DNA of 41,242 nucleotides from Verrucomicrobiota bacterium. GTDB taxonomy: Bacteria > Verrucomicrobiota > Verrucomicrobiia > Limisphaerales > PALSA-1396. Positions within the stretch are counted from its first letter, which is position 1, and the number at the start of each line of letters is the position of its first letter. The stretch covers positions 1-41,242 of the forward strand of contig JACQFP010000071.1 in assembly GCA_016200005.1 (NCBI GenBank), read 5' to 3'. A model generated the notes under the pieces. The model had not been told where the DNA came from and made no database searches. It saw only the letters and a list, made by a program, of their open reading frames with translations. Position numbers and translations under genes: made by a program. Below are positions 23,246-32,000 of this stretch, piece after piece.

Positions 23246-24109
23246 TTACGCTGACCTTTTCAGGCTACTCGACAACGCCGCCTGCGCTTTGGCTTTCGCC
23301 TCGTCCGCTCGACGCGCGATTCCGTTCGGAGATGGCAAGCTCATCAAAACTTCCGGCGGGATGTCGCCGGATTGCGCGAGTTTCACCAGACATTTCTGGC
23401 GTTCTTTGAGCGCTTTGTCCGCATCGCGTTCCTTCGAGAATCGCGACTTCGCCTTTTCACTGCGTTCGCGGAGCATCGCATAAACGTCGCCGCCGAGCAG
23501 CGCGGAGATGTCGATCTTCATCTTCTCGCGGTTCAGGTCGGCATCACTCACGACGTCACCGTTGATCGGACCGGCCTTGTATTTGGGGAACATGATGGCG
23601 GCCTCGGGGCAGACGCGCGAGCAGGCCGGGCAGTTGGTTTTGCAATTGTCGTTGCTCTGCACTTGAATCTTTTGCTCCTCGTCCACGCCATAGACTCCGA
23701 AAAGACAAAAGCTCAGGCACTGCATGCAATTCGTGCAGCGGTCATAGTCGATGACGGGGAACCACGGCTTCCAGTCGCCGTGTTTTGCGGCGTTGGTCTC
23801 GAGGCGAACGGATTCAACCGTCTCGGTGATGCGGTTCGAGTCGAAGCCGGTGACATCTTGAAAACGAAGATTGACCCGGCCATCGGCGTCTTCACCCAGC
23901 GGCGCGCGGCCGCCGTTGAATCGGCCCATCACGAGCAATGAGGTGCGGTCGGCGGGAGCGACGCGGCCCTCGCCAGCCACGCGCGTGACGGCGAAACCCT
24001 TTTCAAGCAGTGCGGTCATCGCGGCGAAGCGGTCGGTGGCTTCGAGCGGTTGTGCGCCGTCGCCTTCGTAGAGGACGACGCGGAGAGTGGTTTGGTCTTT
24101 GAGGCTCAT
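23246..24109 (-). CDS. Ferredoxin-like protein with two [4Fe-4S] sites
   Basis: A 287-residue protein. An N-terminal domain of about 115 residues without cysteines precedes a 2x[4Fe-4S] ferredoxin module: Cys125, 128, 131, 135 (CTNCMQCLSFC) and Cys156, 160, 163, 167 (CKTNCPACSRVCP). The extra residue in the first spacing of the second site is unusual. A basic helical tail (AMLRERSEKAKSRFSKERDA) follows. It should carry electrons in the cytoplasm. Its start codon overlaps the stop of the HdrA-N-like gene (ATGA), which suggests the two proteins are made together and may form a complex that passes electrons to the lipoyl carrier or the radical SAM enzyme; this is inference. Confidence 0.85.
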   Translation of the reverse strand: MSLKDQTTLRVVLYEGDGAQPLEATDRFAAMTALLEKGFAVTRVAGEGRVAPADRTSLLVMGRFNGGRAPLGEDADGRVNLRFQDVTGFDSNRITETVESVRLETNAAKHGDWKPWFPVIDYDRCTNCMQCLSFCLFGVYGVDEEQKIQVQSNDNCKTNCPACSRVCPEAAIMFPKYKAGPINGDVVSDADLNREKMKIDISALLGGDVYAMLRERSEKAKSRFSKERDADKALKERQKCLVKLAQSGDIPPEVLMSLPSPNGIARRADEAKAKAQAALSSSLKRSA

Positions 24110-24510
24110 GCGGCGATTTCGGTCTTGGGCAATTCTTCAGCGCCCGGCTTGGTGACTTTGCCGGCGGGCAGGTTCGGTTTCAACCCGCCGTTGGACAGCG
24201 CCGCACAAACTTCCTCCGCGCTTTGCACACGCATGTTCAACACCTCAGTAGAATTGAACGGCAAATCGGCTTTGGCCGCGTGAAACAGCCACTTCACCGC
24301 GCGCGGATAACAGGCGGCGATCTTCACCGCGCCGCCTTCGGCCAGTCGTTTCAATGACGGGTCTTGCCGGGCGGACATTTCGCAGAGGTCGGCCACAGCA
24401 TCGAACGCGACACCGGAATCGCAGAGTTTTTTCAACACCGCTGCCTTCACCTCTTTGGGGACGACCTGGGCGTAGGTGCAGTTACAAAACAAAATGCGCG
24501 GCGGTGTCAT
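24106..24510 (-). CDS. HdrA N-terminal-domain-like protein
   Basis: A 134-residue protein beginning RILFCNCTYAQVVPKE and continuing with ADLCEMSARQDPSLKRLAE and VKIAACYPRAVKWLF. The order CxC, a central Cys and the A-A-C-x-P-R-A block resembles the N-terminal segment of heterodisulfide reductase subunit A and related redox proteins, without the FAD domain. A good Shine-Dalgarno (GAGGAG) lies 6 bases before the ATG. Its partner is the ferredoxin gene that overlaps its stop. It probably handles electrons or binds an Fe-S cluster, but the similarity is by motif only. Confidence 0.6.
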   Translation of the reverse strand: MTPPRILFCNCTYAQVVPKEVKAAVLKKLCDSGVAFDAVADLCEMSARQDPSLKRLAEGGAVKIAACYPRAVKWLFHAAKADLPFNSTEVLNMRVQSAEEVCAALSNGGLKPNLPAGKVTKPGAEELPKTEIAA

Positions 24511-24558
24511 GATTTGCTCCTCAAGTCTAACATTGTTACGTCGGGCTGCAACATTTCA

Positions 24559-25734
24559 TCAAACCGGTGCGACGATGCGGTGCGTCGGCGTCGGCTTGCC
24601 GGGGCGGAAATGTTCCAGGTGCTCCAGCTTTGCAAGGAGTTGCTGGCTTTGCTCTGCGATTTGCCCGAGGGCGGATTCGACGGCGCTGCGCAGTGCCTCC
24701 GGTGACGCTTCTGCCCGGAGGTTGATGATGAGCAGGCCGCTCTCCACCGGCTCCGCGAGTTCTTGTCCCAGTTCCGGCACGAAATCATTCCGCACGAGAT
24801 TGATGACGGCGAGATCGCCCAGACTTTCGTCGGGGCTGAACGTCATTTTCAAGTGCGCGACCTCGGCGCGTTCGGCGTTCAGCCGCGATTGCAGATTGCC
24901 GGCAAGCTGCTTCAAAACAACGTTGCCATCGAACGCCTTCTTCGACGTCAGGCGTATTGTGCAATTAAGCCAACCCAATAGCGCTTCTCCCTCAGCGTAA
25001 TCTTCGTAATTCACTTCCATCGTCGAGCGCGCCTGCTGGTCGGTGGCCGCGATGCGGTCGAACCACGCTTCCAGCCCCGCTCCGGTACGAGCAGAGGCTT
25101 CGAGCAATTGGGCCTTCGGAAATTCCTGAGTCAATGCTTCCCGCAGCGTCGCACTGTGTGGTTCATCAAGCAGCTCGCACTTGTTGATGACGATGAGGTC
25201 GGCTTCTTCGAGTTGCTTGCGGTAGATGTAAAGCACCTTGTCGGAGAACCTGCCGCCCTCTTCCAAACCAAATACCCGCAGCGCGCGAACCGGGTCAACG
25301 AGCACGCTCAACGGCGCGATGGAAAAACGGTTGCCGTAAATCCGACGCAGCGGATAAGTCACCGTCGCCACGAGGTCGGTGCAACTGCCGACCGGCTCAG
25401 CGATGAAGACATCGGGGCGAGAGTCGGCGGTTAATTTGTTCGCCGCGTCCACGAGTGAGTTGAACCGACAACAAAAGCAACCGCCGGGAATTTCTTCAGT
25501 CGCGAAACCCTTTGAGCGCAGCATGGCGGTATCCACCAGTTCGCTGCCCTGGTCGTTTGTGATGAGGCCGACGCGTTGACCTTGCTTCGTGAGACGGTCA
25601 GCAAGTCTCGCGACCGAGGTCGTCTTTCCCGCACCAAGAAAGCCGCCAATCATGATGTAACGGGCCTTGAGGAGTGCGGAGTTCGTTGATCCGATCACGC
25701 GTCCCTTGCCGATTGGTTGTTGGCCTGCACTCAT
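24559..25734 (-). CDS. CobW/P47K-type GTPase metallochaperone-like protein
   Basis: A 391-residue member of the G3E GTPase family. Walker A is GGFLGAGKTT, the metal-binding CxCC motif is GGCFCC (Cys86, 88, 89), and the base-specificity site reads INKCE, an uncommon variant of NKxD. The C-terminal 150 residues are a divergent CobW C-domain. Family members insert or deliver metals (Co, Zn, Ni); the metal here is unknown. It overlaps the H-protein-like gene by 4 bases (ATGA) and precedes the Fe-S genes, so it may serve their maturation. Confidence 0.88.
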   Translation of the reverse strand: MSAGQQPIGKGRVIGSTNSALLKARYIMIGGFLGAGKTTSVARLADRLTKQGQRVGLITNDQGSELVDTAMLRSKGFATEEIPGGCFCCRFNSLVDAANKLTADSRPDVFIAEPVGSCTDLVATVTYPLRRIYGNRFSIAPLSVLVDPVRALRVFGLEEGGRFSDKVLYIYRKQLEEADLIVINKCELLDEPHSATLREALTQEFPKAQLLEASARTGAGLEAWFDRIAATDQQARSTMEVNYEDYAEGEALLGWLNCTIRLTSKKAFDGNVVLKQLAGNLQSRLNAERAEVAHLKMTFSPDESLGDLAVINLVRNDFVPELGQELAEPVESGLLIINLRAEASPEALRSAVESALGQIAEQSQQLLAKLEHLEHFRPGKPTPTHRIVAPV

Positions 25735-26255
25735 TTGATTTCTTCAGCCTTCTGCTTTTCCAGAATTTTGTCGATGGTTTTGTCGAGCAAGGCTGTGTAG
25801 GCGTGGACATCCAGGCACTTTGAATCCGGTTGGCCGCGCGCTTCATACAGCCAACCCGCGCCGTAAGGATCCTTATTCACGAGCGTGATTTTCTGTTTTA
25901 GGGTGGGATTGACACCGCAGAATTCTCCATCGACGACGCAAAAAATATCGGAGATGGCCTTGAAGCCTTCGACCCAGCCAATGATTTGACCGCATTGGAC
26001 CGGCGCGCCCGGCGGAATTTCGAATCCGTGATCCACCATTTCGCCGAGCATACGGGTGGCGAATTTGGTGATGCCGATCCGCCATTTGCCATCGGCTGCG
26101 CGCGCCAGCCAGGCGTGCGACGAGCTGTAAGAAAAGTCCAACGGCAGTTGCGTGACGAAGCGCGAGCGTTTGTAGTGAAGGGTTTTTGGCTTGTCGGCTT
26201 CCATTTGTTCCGTCGCCACGGTAGCGAATGGCGAATCAGGCGCAAGCGCGTTCAC
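25731..26255 (-). CDS. Glycine cleavage H-protein-like lipoyl carrier
   Basis: A 174-residue protein with a GTG start; an ATG at residue 18 is another option. The core matches H-protein: SSHAWLARAADGKWRIGITK, then MVDHGFEIPPG, then IGWVEGFKAISDIF, in which Lys99 stands at the lipoylation site (usually ESVKA). Long extra segments at both ends distinguish it from standard GcvH, and no gcvT or gcvP gene is near. GcvH-like carriers with other jobs are known, for example in the sHdr sulfur pathway. Here it heads a cluster with HdrA-like and ferredoxin proteins, which fits a role as a dithiol carrier. The gene diverges from the cysteine desulfurase gene with only 43 bases between start codons. Confidence 0.8.
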   Translation of the reverse strand: MNALAPDSPFATVATEQMEADKPKTLHYKRSRFVTQLPLDFSYSSSHAWLARAADGKWRIGITKFATRMLGEMVDHGFEIPPGAPVQCGQIIGWVEGFKAISDIFCVVDGEFCGVNPTLKQKITLVNKDPYGAGWLYEARGQPDSKCLDVHAYTALLDKTIDKILEKQKAEEIK

Positions 26256-26298
26256 AAAAGGCTCGTCAACCGCCGCGCTGCATTTATCATGTGAACCG

Positions 26299-27435
26299 GT
26301 GATTATTTATTTCGACCACAACGCCACGACACCGATGCTGCCGGAAGCGCGACAGGTCTGGCTGGAGGCAACCGAGAAATTTATCGGGAATCCGTCCAGC
26401 CCGCACCGTATCGGCGCACGGGCGGACACGGCCATGAACGAGGCGCGGCAAAAGCTCGCGGAATTCCTCGGCTGCGACGCGCTCGACATCGTCTGGACTT
26501 CCGGCGCGACCGAGTCCAACAACATGGTGCTGCATCATTTTGCGCGGACGCTGGGCGCGAAAGACGAAGTGTGGATTTCCGCCATCGAACATCCGTGTGT
26601 GATGGAGTCCACGCAGCATTACTTCCCGAAGCGGCATCGGCTGATTCCCGTCACACGGGAGGGCGTGGTGGACATGAACTGGTTGACAGAAGAGATGGCG
26701 CACGCACGTCCGGGCTTGGTGGCGATCATGGCGGCAAACAACGAAACCGGGGTGCTGCAACCGTGGCGCGAGGCGCTGGCGATCTGCCGGCAATACGAAG
26801 TGCCGTTCTTCTGCGACGCCGCGCAATGGATTGGGAAGTTGCCGGCTGGCGGACTCGGCGAGTGCGACTACGTCAGCGGCGCGGCGCATAAGTTTGGGGG
26901 ACCGAGAGGAGCCGGCTTTTTGAAGTGCCCGGCGAAGGGTCGTGTCGAACCATTGCTGCGCGGGGGGCCGCAGGAGGATGGCCGTCGAGCCGGGACGGAG
27001 AACGTGGCGGGCGTTCTCTCGATGCTCGCAGCGCTGGAGACGCGGGCAGCCGCTCTCACGAAAGGCGAACACAAAAGCAGAGCGAAGCTCCGCGATGCTT
27101 TCGGGGAACGATTGTTGAAATCGTTGCCGGGCGCGGAAGTGGTTGGGCTTGGATCGCCGCGGCTCTGGAATACCGTTTCAGCGTTGATGCCTGAGGCTGA
27201 TCGCCAGCAACGATGGGTCGTGAAGCTCGACAAGCTGGGATTCGCAGTGTCCACCGGCTCAGCGTGTTCGAGTGGCAAGGAAGCGCCGTCGCATGTGCTG
27301 GCGGCTATGGGCTGTTCGCCGGCGGAAGCGGGGCGGGTTCTGCGTTTCAGCAGCGGTTGGGAAACGACAGAAGAGGAATGGCGGGCATTGGCCACAGGTC
27401 TGACAAAAGCTTGCGAGGGAATTCGTCAGCGGTGA
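26299..27435 (+). CDS. Cysteine desulfurase (NifS/IscS-like)
   Basis: About 378 residues of a class V aminotransferase-fold enzyme that takes sulfur from cysteine. The GTG at 26299 is chosen because the family begins IYFDHNATTPML; the frame continues upstream to 26191 but would then overlap the divergent H-protein gene. Key residues: HNATT phosphate contacts, GATESNN, the catalytic His region AIEHPCV, the PLP lysine in GAAHKFGGPRG, and the sulfur-accepting Cys in TGSACSSGKEAPSHV. The short active-site loop fits the NifS/IscS class. It sits back to back with the eight-gene Fe-S/lipoyl cluster and may supply its sulfur. No iscU or scaffold gene follows. Confidence 0.9.
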   Translation: MIIYFDHNATTPMLPEARQVWLEATEKFIGNPSSPHRIGARADTAMNEARQKLAEFLGCDALDIVWTSGATESNNMVLHHFARTLGAKDEVWISAIEHPCVMESTQHYFPKRHRLIPVTREGVVDMNWLTEEMAHARPGLVAIMAANNETGVLQPWREALAICRQYEVPFFCDAAQWIGKLPAGGLGECDYVSGAAHKFGGPRGAGFLKCPAKGRVEPLLRGGPQEDGRRAGTENVAGVLSMLAALETRAAALTKGEHKSRAKLRDAFGERLLKSLPGAEVVGLGSPRLWNTVSALMPEADRQQRWVVKLDKLGFAVSTGSACSSGKEAPSHVLAAMGCSPAEAGRVLRFSSGWETTEEEWRALATGLTKACEGIRQR

Positions 27436-27663
27436 ATTTCCGCACAATCACATGTTGCGGTTGGTTCATGCTGAAACTGGTTTGGAAAAGAGGGTGTTAG
27501 TCGCGGGTGTCAATCGTTTTACCACCAAGGTGACGTCTCTGAACTCGCACAAATTGAATGGGTTAGACGGGAATTGTCGTCCGCTGCACTAATTCTGATT
27601 GAATGAAAACCGGGCGATGATAGTCTCAATGTCGTTCCGTAACCAAAACCAAATAATTAAACC

Positions 27664-28008
27664 ATGAAAAAAACATCATTATTCATCACTGGCGTCGCCG
27701 GATTGTTGCTGCTCGCGCTCGCCACGCCCACCTTTGCGGCGGAAAAAGGCAAGGACAAGACAGTCACCATCACCGGGGAAGGCAAGTGCGGCAAGTGCGC
27801 GCTGCATGAAACCGAAAAATGCCACAATGTCATAGTGACCGAAAAGAACGGTAAAAAGGTCACTTACTTCCTGACCCAAAATGACGTGAGCAAGGCTTTC
27901 CATGACAACATCTGCAAGGAAGCCAAGAAGGTCACCGCCACCGGCACGGTCAAGAACGAAGACGGCAAGAAAGTGCTGACGGTCACCAAGATCGAACTGG
28001 CCAAGTAA
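27664..28008 (+). CDS. Small secreted cysteine-containing protein (DUF6370-like)
   Basis: A 114-residue protein with a clear signal peptide (MKKTSLFITGVAGLLLLALA, cut near TFA-AEK). The mature part has a CGKC pair followed by another Cys (ALHETEKCHN) and a later Cys (NICKEA), with a small beta-rich body ending VTKIELAK. It resembles the DUF6370 proteins of PVC bacteria, and the motif could bind metal or haem, but the family is not characterised. There is no Shine-Dalgarno upstream. The preceding 228 bases (27436-27663) contain nothing I can identify. A hairpin follows at 28048-28082. Confidence 0.7.
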   Translation: MKKTSLFITGVAGLLLLALATPTFAAEKGKDKTVTITGEGKCGKCALHETEKCHNVIVTEKNGKKVTYFLTQNDVSKAFHDNICKEAKKVTATGTVKNEDGKKVLTVTKIELAK

Positions 28009-28047
28009 TTATTTGCAGGGGTTTTACCACAAGCCTTTTAGATCTCG

Positions 28048-28082
28048 CCCGCAACTCCAGGGCAATGAGCCAGAGTTGCGGG
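28048..28082 (+). terminator. Hairpin downstream of the small secreted protein gene
   Basis: A perfect 10-bp stem, CCCGCAACTC (28048-28057) with GAGTTGCGGG (28073-28082), has a 15-base loop and is followed by TGATTTGTTGTC. The T tract is weak, so termination is likely but not certain. Confidence 0.5.
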
Positions 28083-28140
28083 TGATTTGTTGTCAATTAT
28101 CCACTGGTGAACGTTGAATCGATACGGGTTGAAGCCAAGT

Positions 28141-28370
28141 TGGTAAAAAAAGAAGGCCGGGCTTTCACCCGGCCTTCCCCAAACAACGAGAACAAAGCGC
28201 TCAAAAACATCGCTTCGCAACTGCGCTGGCTACGAAGATCCATTGTCAGATGCAGCGCCGCAGACATACGCTCTTACTTCACACACGGAACTGCGCTTTC
28301 GCATCGTCAACACACCATGAGAATACTCGAAGCCGTTCGCCCCGCTAGTCACCAGTTGTGGGGACAAGCT
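28141..28370 (-). ncRNA. Candidate small RNA, copy 2
   Basis: The larger copy of the element at 3425-3552, in the gene-free region 28009-28418. Reading the minus strand: ACTGGTGACTAGC (28344-28356), GGGG, GGCTTCG, a longer middle part, CTTTGTTCTC (28188-28197), then the terminator GAAGGCCGGG/CCCGGCCTTC with seven T. The first block again pairs with sequence just upstream on the minus strand (GTCCCC/GGTGAC, one mismatch). It lies behind the response regulator gene on the same strand, so it could be a processed tail of that message or a separate RNA. Confidence 0.4.
28152..28177 (-). terminator. Intrinsic terminator of the two-component operon or candidate small RNA
   Basis: On the minus strand a perfect 10-bp stem, GAAGGCCGGG with CCCGGCCTTC, has a 6-base loop and is followed directly by TTTTTTT. 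This is a textbook Rho-independent terminator in minus orientation. Confidence 0.8.
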
Positions 28371-28418
28371 TGTTCCAAAAGGCGAACTCCGAGTGCCGAA
28401 ATCCCGAGGAAATCCCGG

Positions 28419-29045
28419 TTAACGCCGCAGGAACTTGGCGACCGCTTCAGTCCGGGTGCGAACCTGGAGCTTTTCGTAGATGCGTCGAATGTAGGTGTGC
28501 ACCGTTTCGTAGCTGATGCCCAGCTTCTCGGCGATTTCCTTGTAAAGAAACCCTTTGGCGAGGCAGTCGAGCACTTCCTGTTCGCGCGGTGACAGGTTCT
28601 CGGTGGATTGAGCGGAAGCGCTGGACTGCTGAAAAGACTGGACGACTTTGCGGGCAATATGGGTCGTCATAGGCGAACCGCCCCGAATCACTTCCTGGAT
28701 GGCTTCCAACAACTCGGCGCTTTTGGTGCGCTTGAGCAGGTAACCGGACGCGCCTGCCGCCAGCGCGTTAAAAATGTTCTCCGTATCTTCGTAAACCGTG
28801 AGCATCACCACCAGGATCTCCGGGCTGATTTGTTTCAACCGTCGGACACATTCCACCCCGTTCATGCCCGGAAGGTTGATGTCCATCAACACAACGTTCG
28901 GACGCTCCGTCGGCAAGGCTTCCAGAGCCGCCTCGGCATTGGCGTATTGACTCAAGCATTCGAACCCCTCGGCGCGCTTGATCACACGGGCGAGCGTGCC
29001 TCGCAACTGGTCATTGTCTTCAACGATGGAAACGGTGATCGCCAT
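28419..29045 (-). CDS. NarL/FixJ-type response regulator
   Basis: A 208-residue regulator with an N-terminal receiver (acidic pair in SIVEDND, phosphoacceptor Asp55 in VVLMDINLPG, Thr in VVMLTVYED, Lys in YLLKRTKS) and a C-terminal LuxR helix-turn-helix (LSPREQEVLDCLAKG followed by YKEIAEKLGISYETVHTYIR). It is the partner of the sensor kinase that starts 7 bases upstream. Phosphorylated, it should dimerise and bind DNA. Its targets are unknown; the divergent neighbour, a sugar-type oxidoreductase gene, is a candidate. Confidence 0.93.
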   Translation of the reverse strand: MAITVSIVEDNDQLRGTLARVIKRAEGFECLSQYANAEAALEALPTERPNVVLMDINLPGMNGVECVRRLKQISPEILVVMLTVYEDTENIFNALAAGASGYLLKRTKSAELLEAIQEVIRGGSPMTTHIARKVVQSFQQSSASAQSTENLSPREQEVLDCLAKGFLYKEIAEKLGISYETVHTYIRRIYEKLQVRTRTEAVAKFLRR

Positions 29046-29052
29046 TTTTTAT

Positions 29053-32000
29053 TCAGTGGTCCTTGATTGGCGCCGTCAGTCGCACCACAGTACCGCCCGC
29101 CGGTGCGGGGCTGATCGCAAACTTGCCGCCGATATCCTCCATCCGTTTGCGCATGTTGCGCAATCCGTTTCTTAGTTGAGCCGCCTTTTCATTCATGCCC
29201 GCGATGCCTCGACCGTTATCTTCGATCTCCAGCGTGAAACGGTCGGCCTCCAACCGCAACCCTAACAGGACGGATGAGGCGTGCGCATGACGGACGACGT
29301 TGGTGATGGCTTCCTTGAAGGCGAGGAAGACATTGTGCCGCACTTCAGGGGAAATCAGCGCCGCGGGCAGTTGCGTCGGCACGTCCAGCCGATAACTCAA
29401 TCCAGCCACGGCAAGATATTCCTGGGCGTATTTGCAGGCATAAGTGATCAACCCATCCAAACTGTCGTTCGAGGGGTTGACCGTCCAGACGATCTCATCA
29501 AGCGCGCGCGTCGTGTCCCGCGCCGTCTGCGAAATTTGCCGGGCATGGGCTTCAACTTCTTCCGGAGAATCTTTATCACTCTCCACCAACTCGCCCAGCA
29601 GCGACACCTGGGTGAGGCTGGCGCCGACTTGATCGTGGATGTCCCGCGCAATCCGGGCGCGTTCTTTTTCCAGTGCCTCCTGTTGCCGCAAGTGCTCCAG
29701 TTGACGGTGCAGTTTCTGGGTTGAGAGATAGTGGACCATGGTAATGACTGCTCCGAGCAGGAACGCCGCTGTGGCACCAAGAAACCACCATGTGCGCCAG
29801 AACGGTGGCAAGACGATCACCGCCAGGCTGCTTCCTTCTTGATTCCAGAGGCCGTCTTCGTTGCAGGCAATCACCTGGAAAAGGTAACGACCGGGCGGCA
29901 GTTTGGGATAGCGTGCGACGCGATCTTTGCCGGCGTCAGTCCATGTCGTCTCATGTCCTTCCAGCCGAAGTCGGAATTTTAATCGGGCCGCATCAGCCGC
30001 GGCGAGGTTGAGACTGGTATAATAAATGTCCAAGCTCTCGTTTCTCGCCGGCACCGTCAGCTCTTGCAACCAACCGGAGACGAGGTGGTTTGTGTTCTTC
30101 TCCTCACCGTCCACCAGTACCGACTCGATCACCACCGGCGGCGGGTTGGTGTTGGGCTGCAGGCGACGCGGATCGATGGACACCAAGCCCTTGATGGTCG
30201 GAAACCAAAGTCTTCCGTCGCGCCCGCGGCACGCCGCCGGTTGCGAGCCGAAAGTGCACTCGGTGGTGGGCAGTCCATCCGCAACATCGTACAAACGGGA
30301 ATTGATGGTGTTCGTCAAACCTTCAGCAAACTGATTCAACTGTGTCCGGGGAACTCGCATGAGACCGGTGTAAGATCCGATCCACAAGTTTCCTTCGGCA
30401 TCATCCAGCAGATAGGCGAGGCTGTTGCTGGCCAGCCCTTCACGTTTGGAATAGCGCGTCCACTTGTTGTCGTGGAACCGGGCCAGACCTTCGCGTGTGG
30501 TCCCGACCCACAAAACGCCGTCGCGATCCACACACAACGAGGAAATACTGTCGCTGGGCGGACCATTGGTTGACTGGCGGTAAGCCGTAAACTGGCCGTC
30601 GCGCAACCGGTTCACGCCTCCCCCCACGGTGCCGATCCAAAGGTTTCCTTCGGAATCATCGGCGATTGCCCGCACGACGTTCGCCGACAACCCGTTGGTG
30701 ATGTTGAACACGTTCCACTCGCGCCCATTCCAGCGCACCAGACCGCCCGGCGTGCCCAGCCACAAATCCCCTCGGTGGTCCTGATGAATAGCCAGTACCC
30801 CTTGTTGAACTTCGGGAGGTCCAGCCACTTGCTGGAATACACCCTCTTGTAGCCGAAAGAGTCCGCTGAAGAGACTGGAAATACCCGTCCAAACCTGTCG
30901 TGCCCGGTCCACAAAGACCGCGCGCACGGGGATATTCAACGCGACAATTTGATTCGCGGTCATCGCGAATTGTTGCACCGCTCCATCCCTCCGCCGGCTC
31001 ACGCCAGTGTTCGATGCGATCCAGAGACCGCCGTCGTCTTCCCAAACTGATTGCACCACCGAGGAGCGGGTTTCCTCCACCGTGTCGAAGATCTTCCGTT
31101 TGACTCGGTTCAACCCGCCACCATCCGTGCCCACCCAAAGACTTCCTTCCCGATCCACGCAAAGGGAAAGAATGTAACTGTTCGACAAACCCTCATTCGT
31201 CGATAGCGCCGTGGCCTTGCCTTCCGTGTCAAACCAAAACACCCCGGCGCCGACCGTGCCGACGACGAGATTTCCCTGCCGATCCTCACAGGCACTGGAG
31301 ACCGTTACGTTGTTCCACGGATACCCCGACCAGTCGCGGTCAACATGATTGGTGTGACATTTCTGGATGTGTCCATCCGCCAGTCGCCAATAACCGCCCT
31401 GGCGGCTGGCCATCAGGTAATCCAGTTTGTTGAAGGGCAGAAATTGAGGTTGCATCGCGGTCGTGGCCGGGTCCAAGCCGAACATTCCCCAGTCCACTCC
31501 CACCCACACAAGCCCTGAATGTTCTTGAATGACCTGACGACAGCGGCTGAATCGTTGCGCGAAGGTTTTTTCGTTTTCAATGGCGCCGTTCCGGTAGCGA
31601 TATAATTGGCCCGCCGCTGTAAACAGCCAGATGGCGCCAGTGGAATCTTCACACACTCCCGTGAGGTGTCCGGCCTCATTTCCTGGTCCGAGATTTGGAA
31701 AGTTGACGTGTCCATCCTTGATCAACGCGATGCCGGAAGTATCGGTCCCGACCCAAAGGTTGCCGTGACTGTCCTCAAAGAGACTGACGATGGCACCGTT
31801 GTTGAGCATGGACGCATCGCTCTGATCCAGACCGGTGAAGCGCACTCCATCGAAGCGCACCAACCCATCCACCGTTCCCAGCCACAAATACCCGTCCCGG
31901 GTCTGGGTCATCGCGATGACGGAATTCTGCGGCAAGCCCTTCCCGCTATCCCAGATATCGATGGTGTAGGGCGGCGCAGCGGCCGCCGGGCCGGGAGCGG

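Noticed and set aside
26191-26298. Upstream extension of the cysteine desulfurase frame
   Set aside because: It overlaps the divergent H-protein-like gene and the family begins at the GTG at 26299.
23246-27435. The cluster read as an ordinary glycine cleavage system
   Set aside because: No gcvT or gcvP homologue is present, and the H-like protein has long extra segments and an altered lipoyl site.
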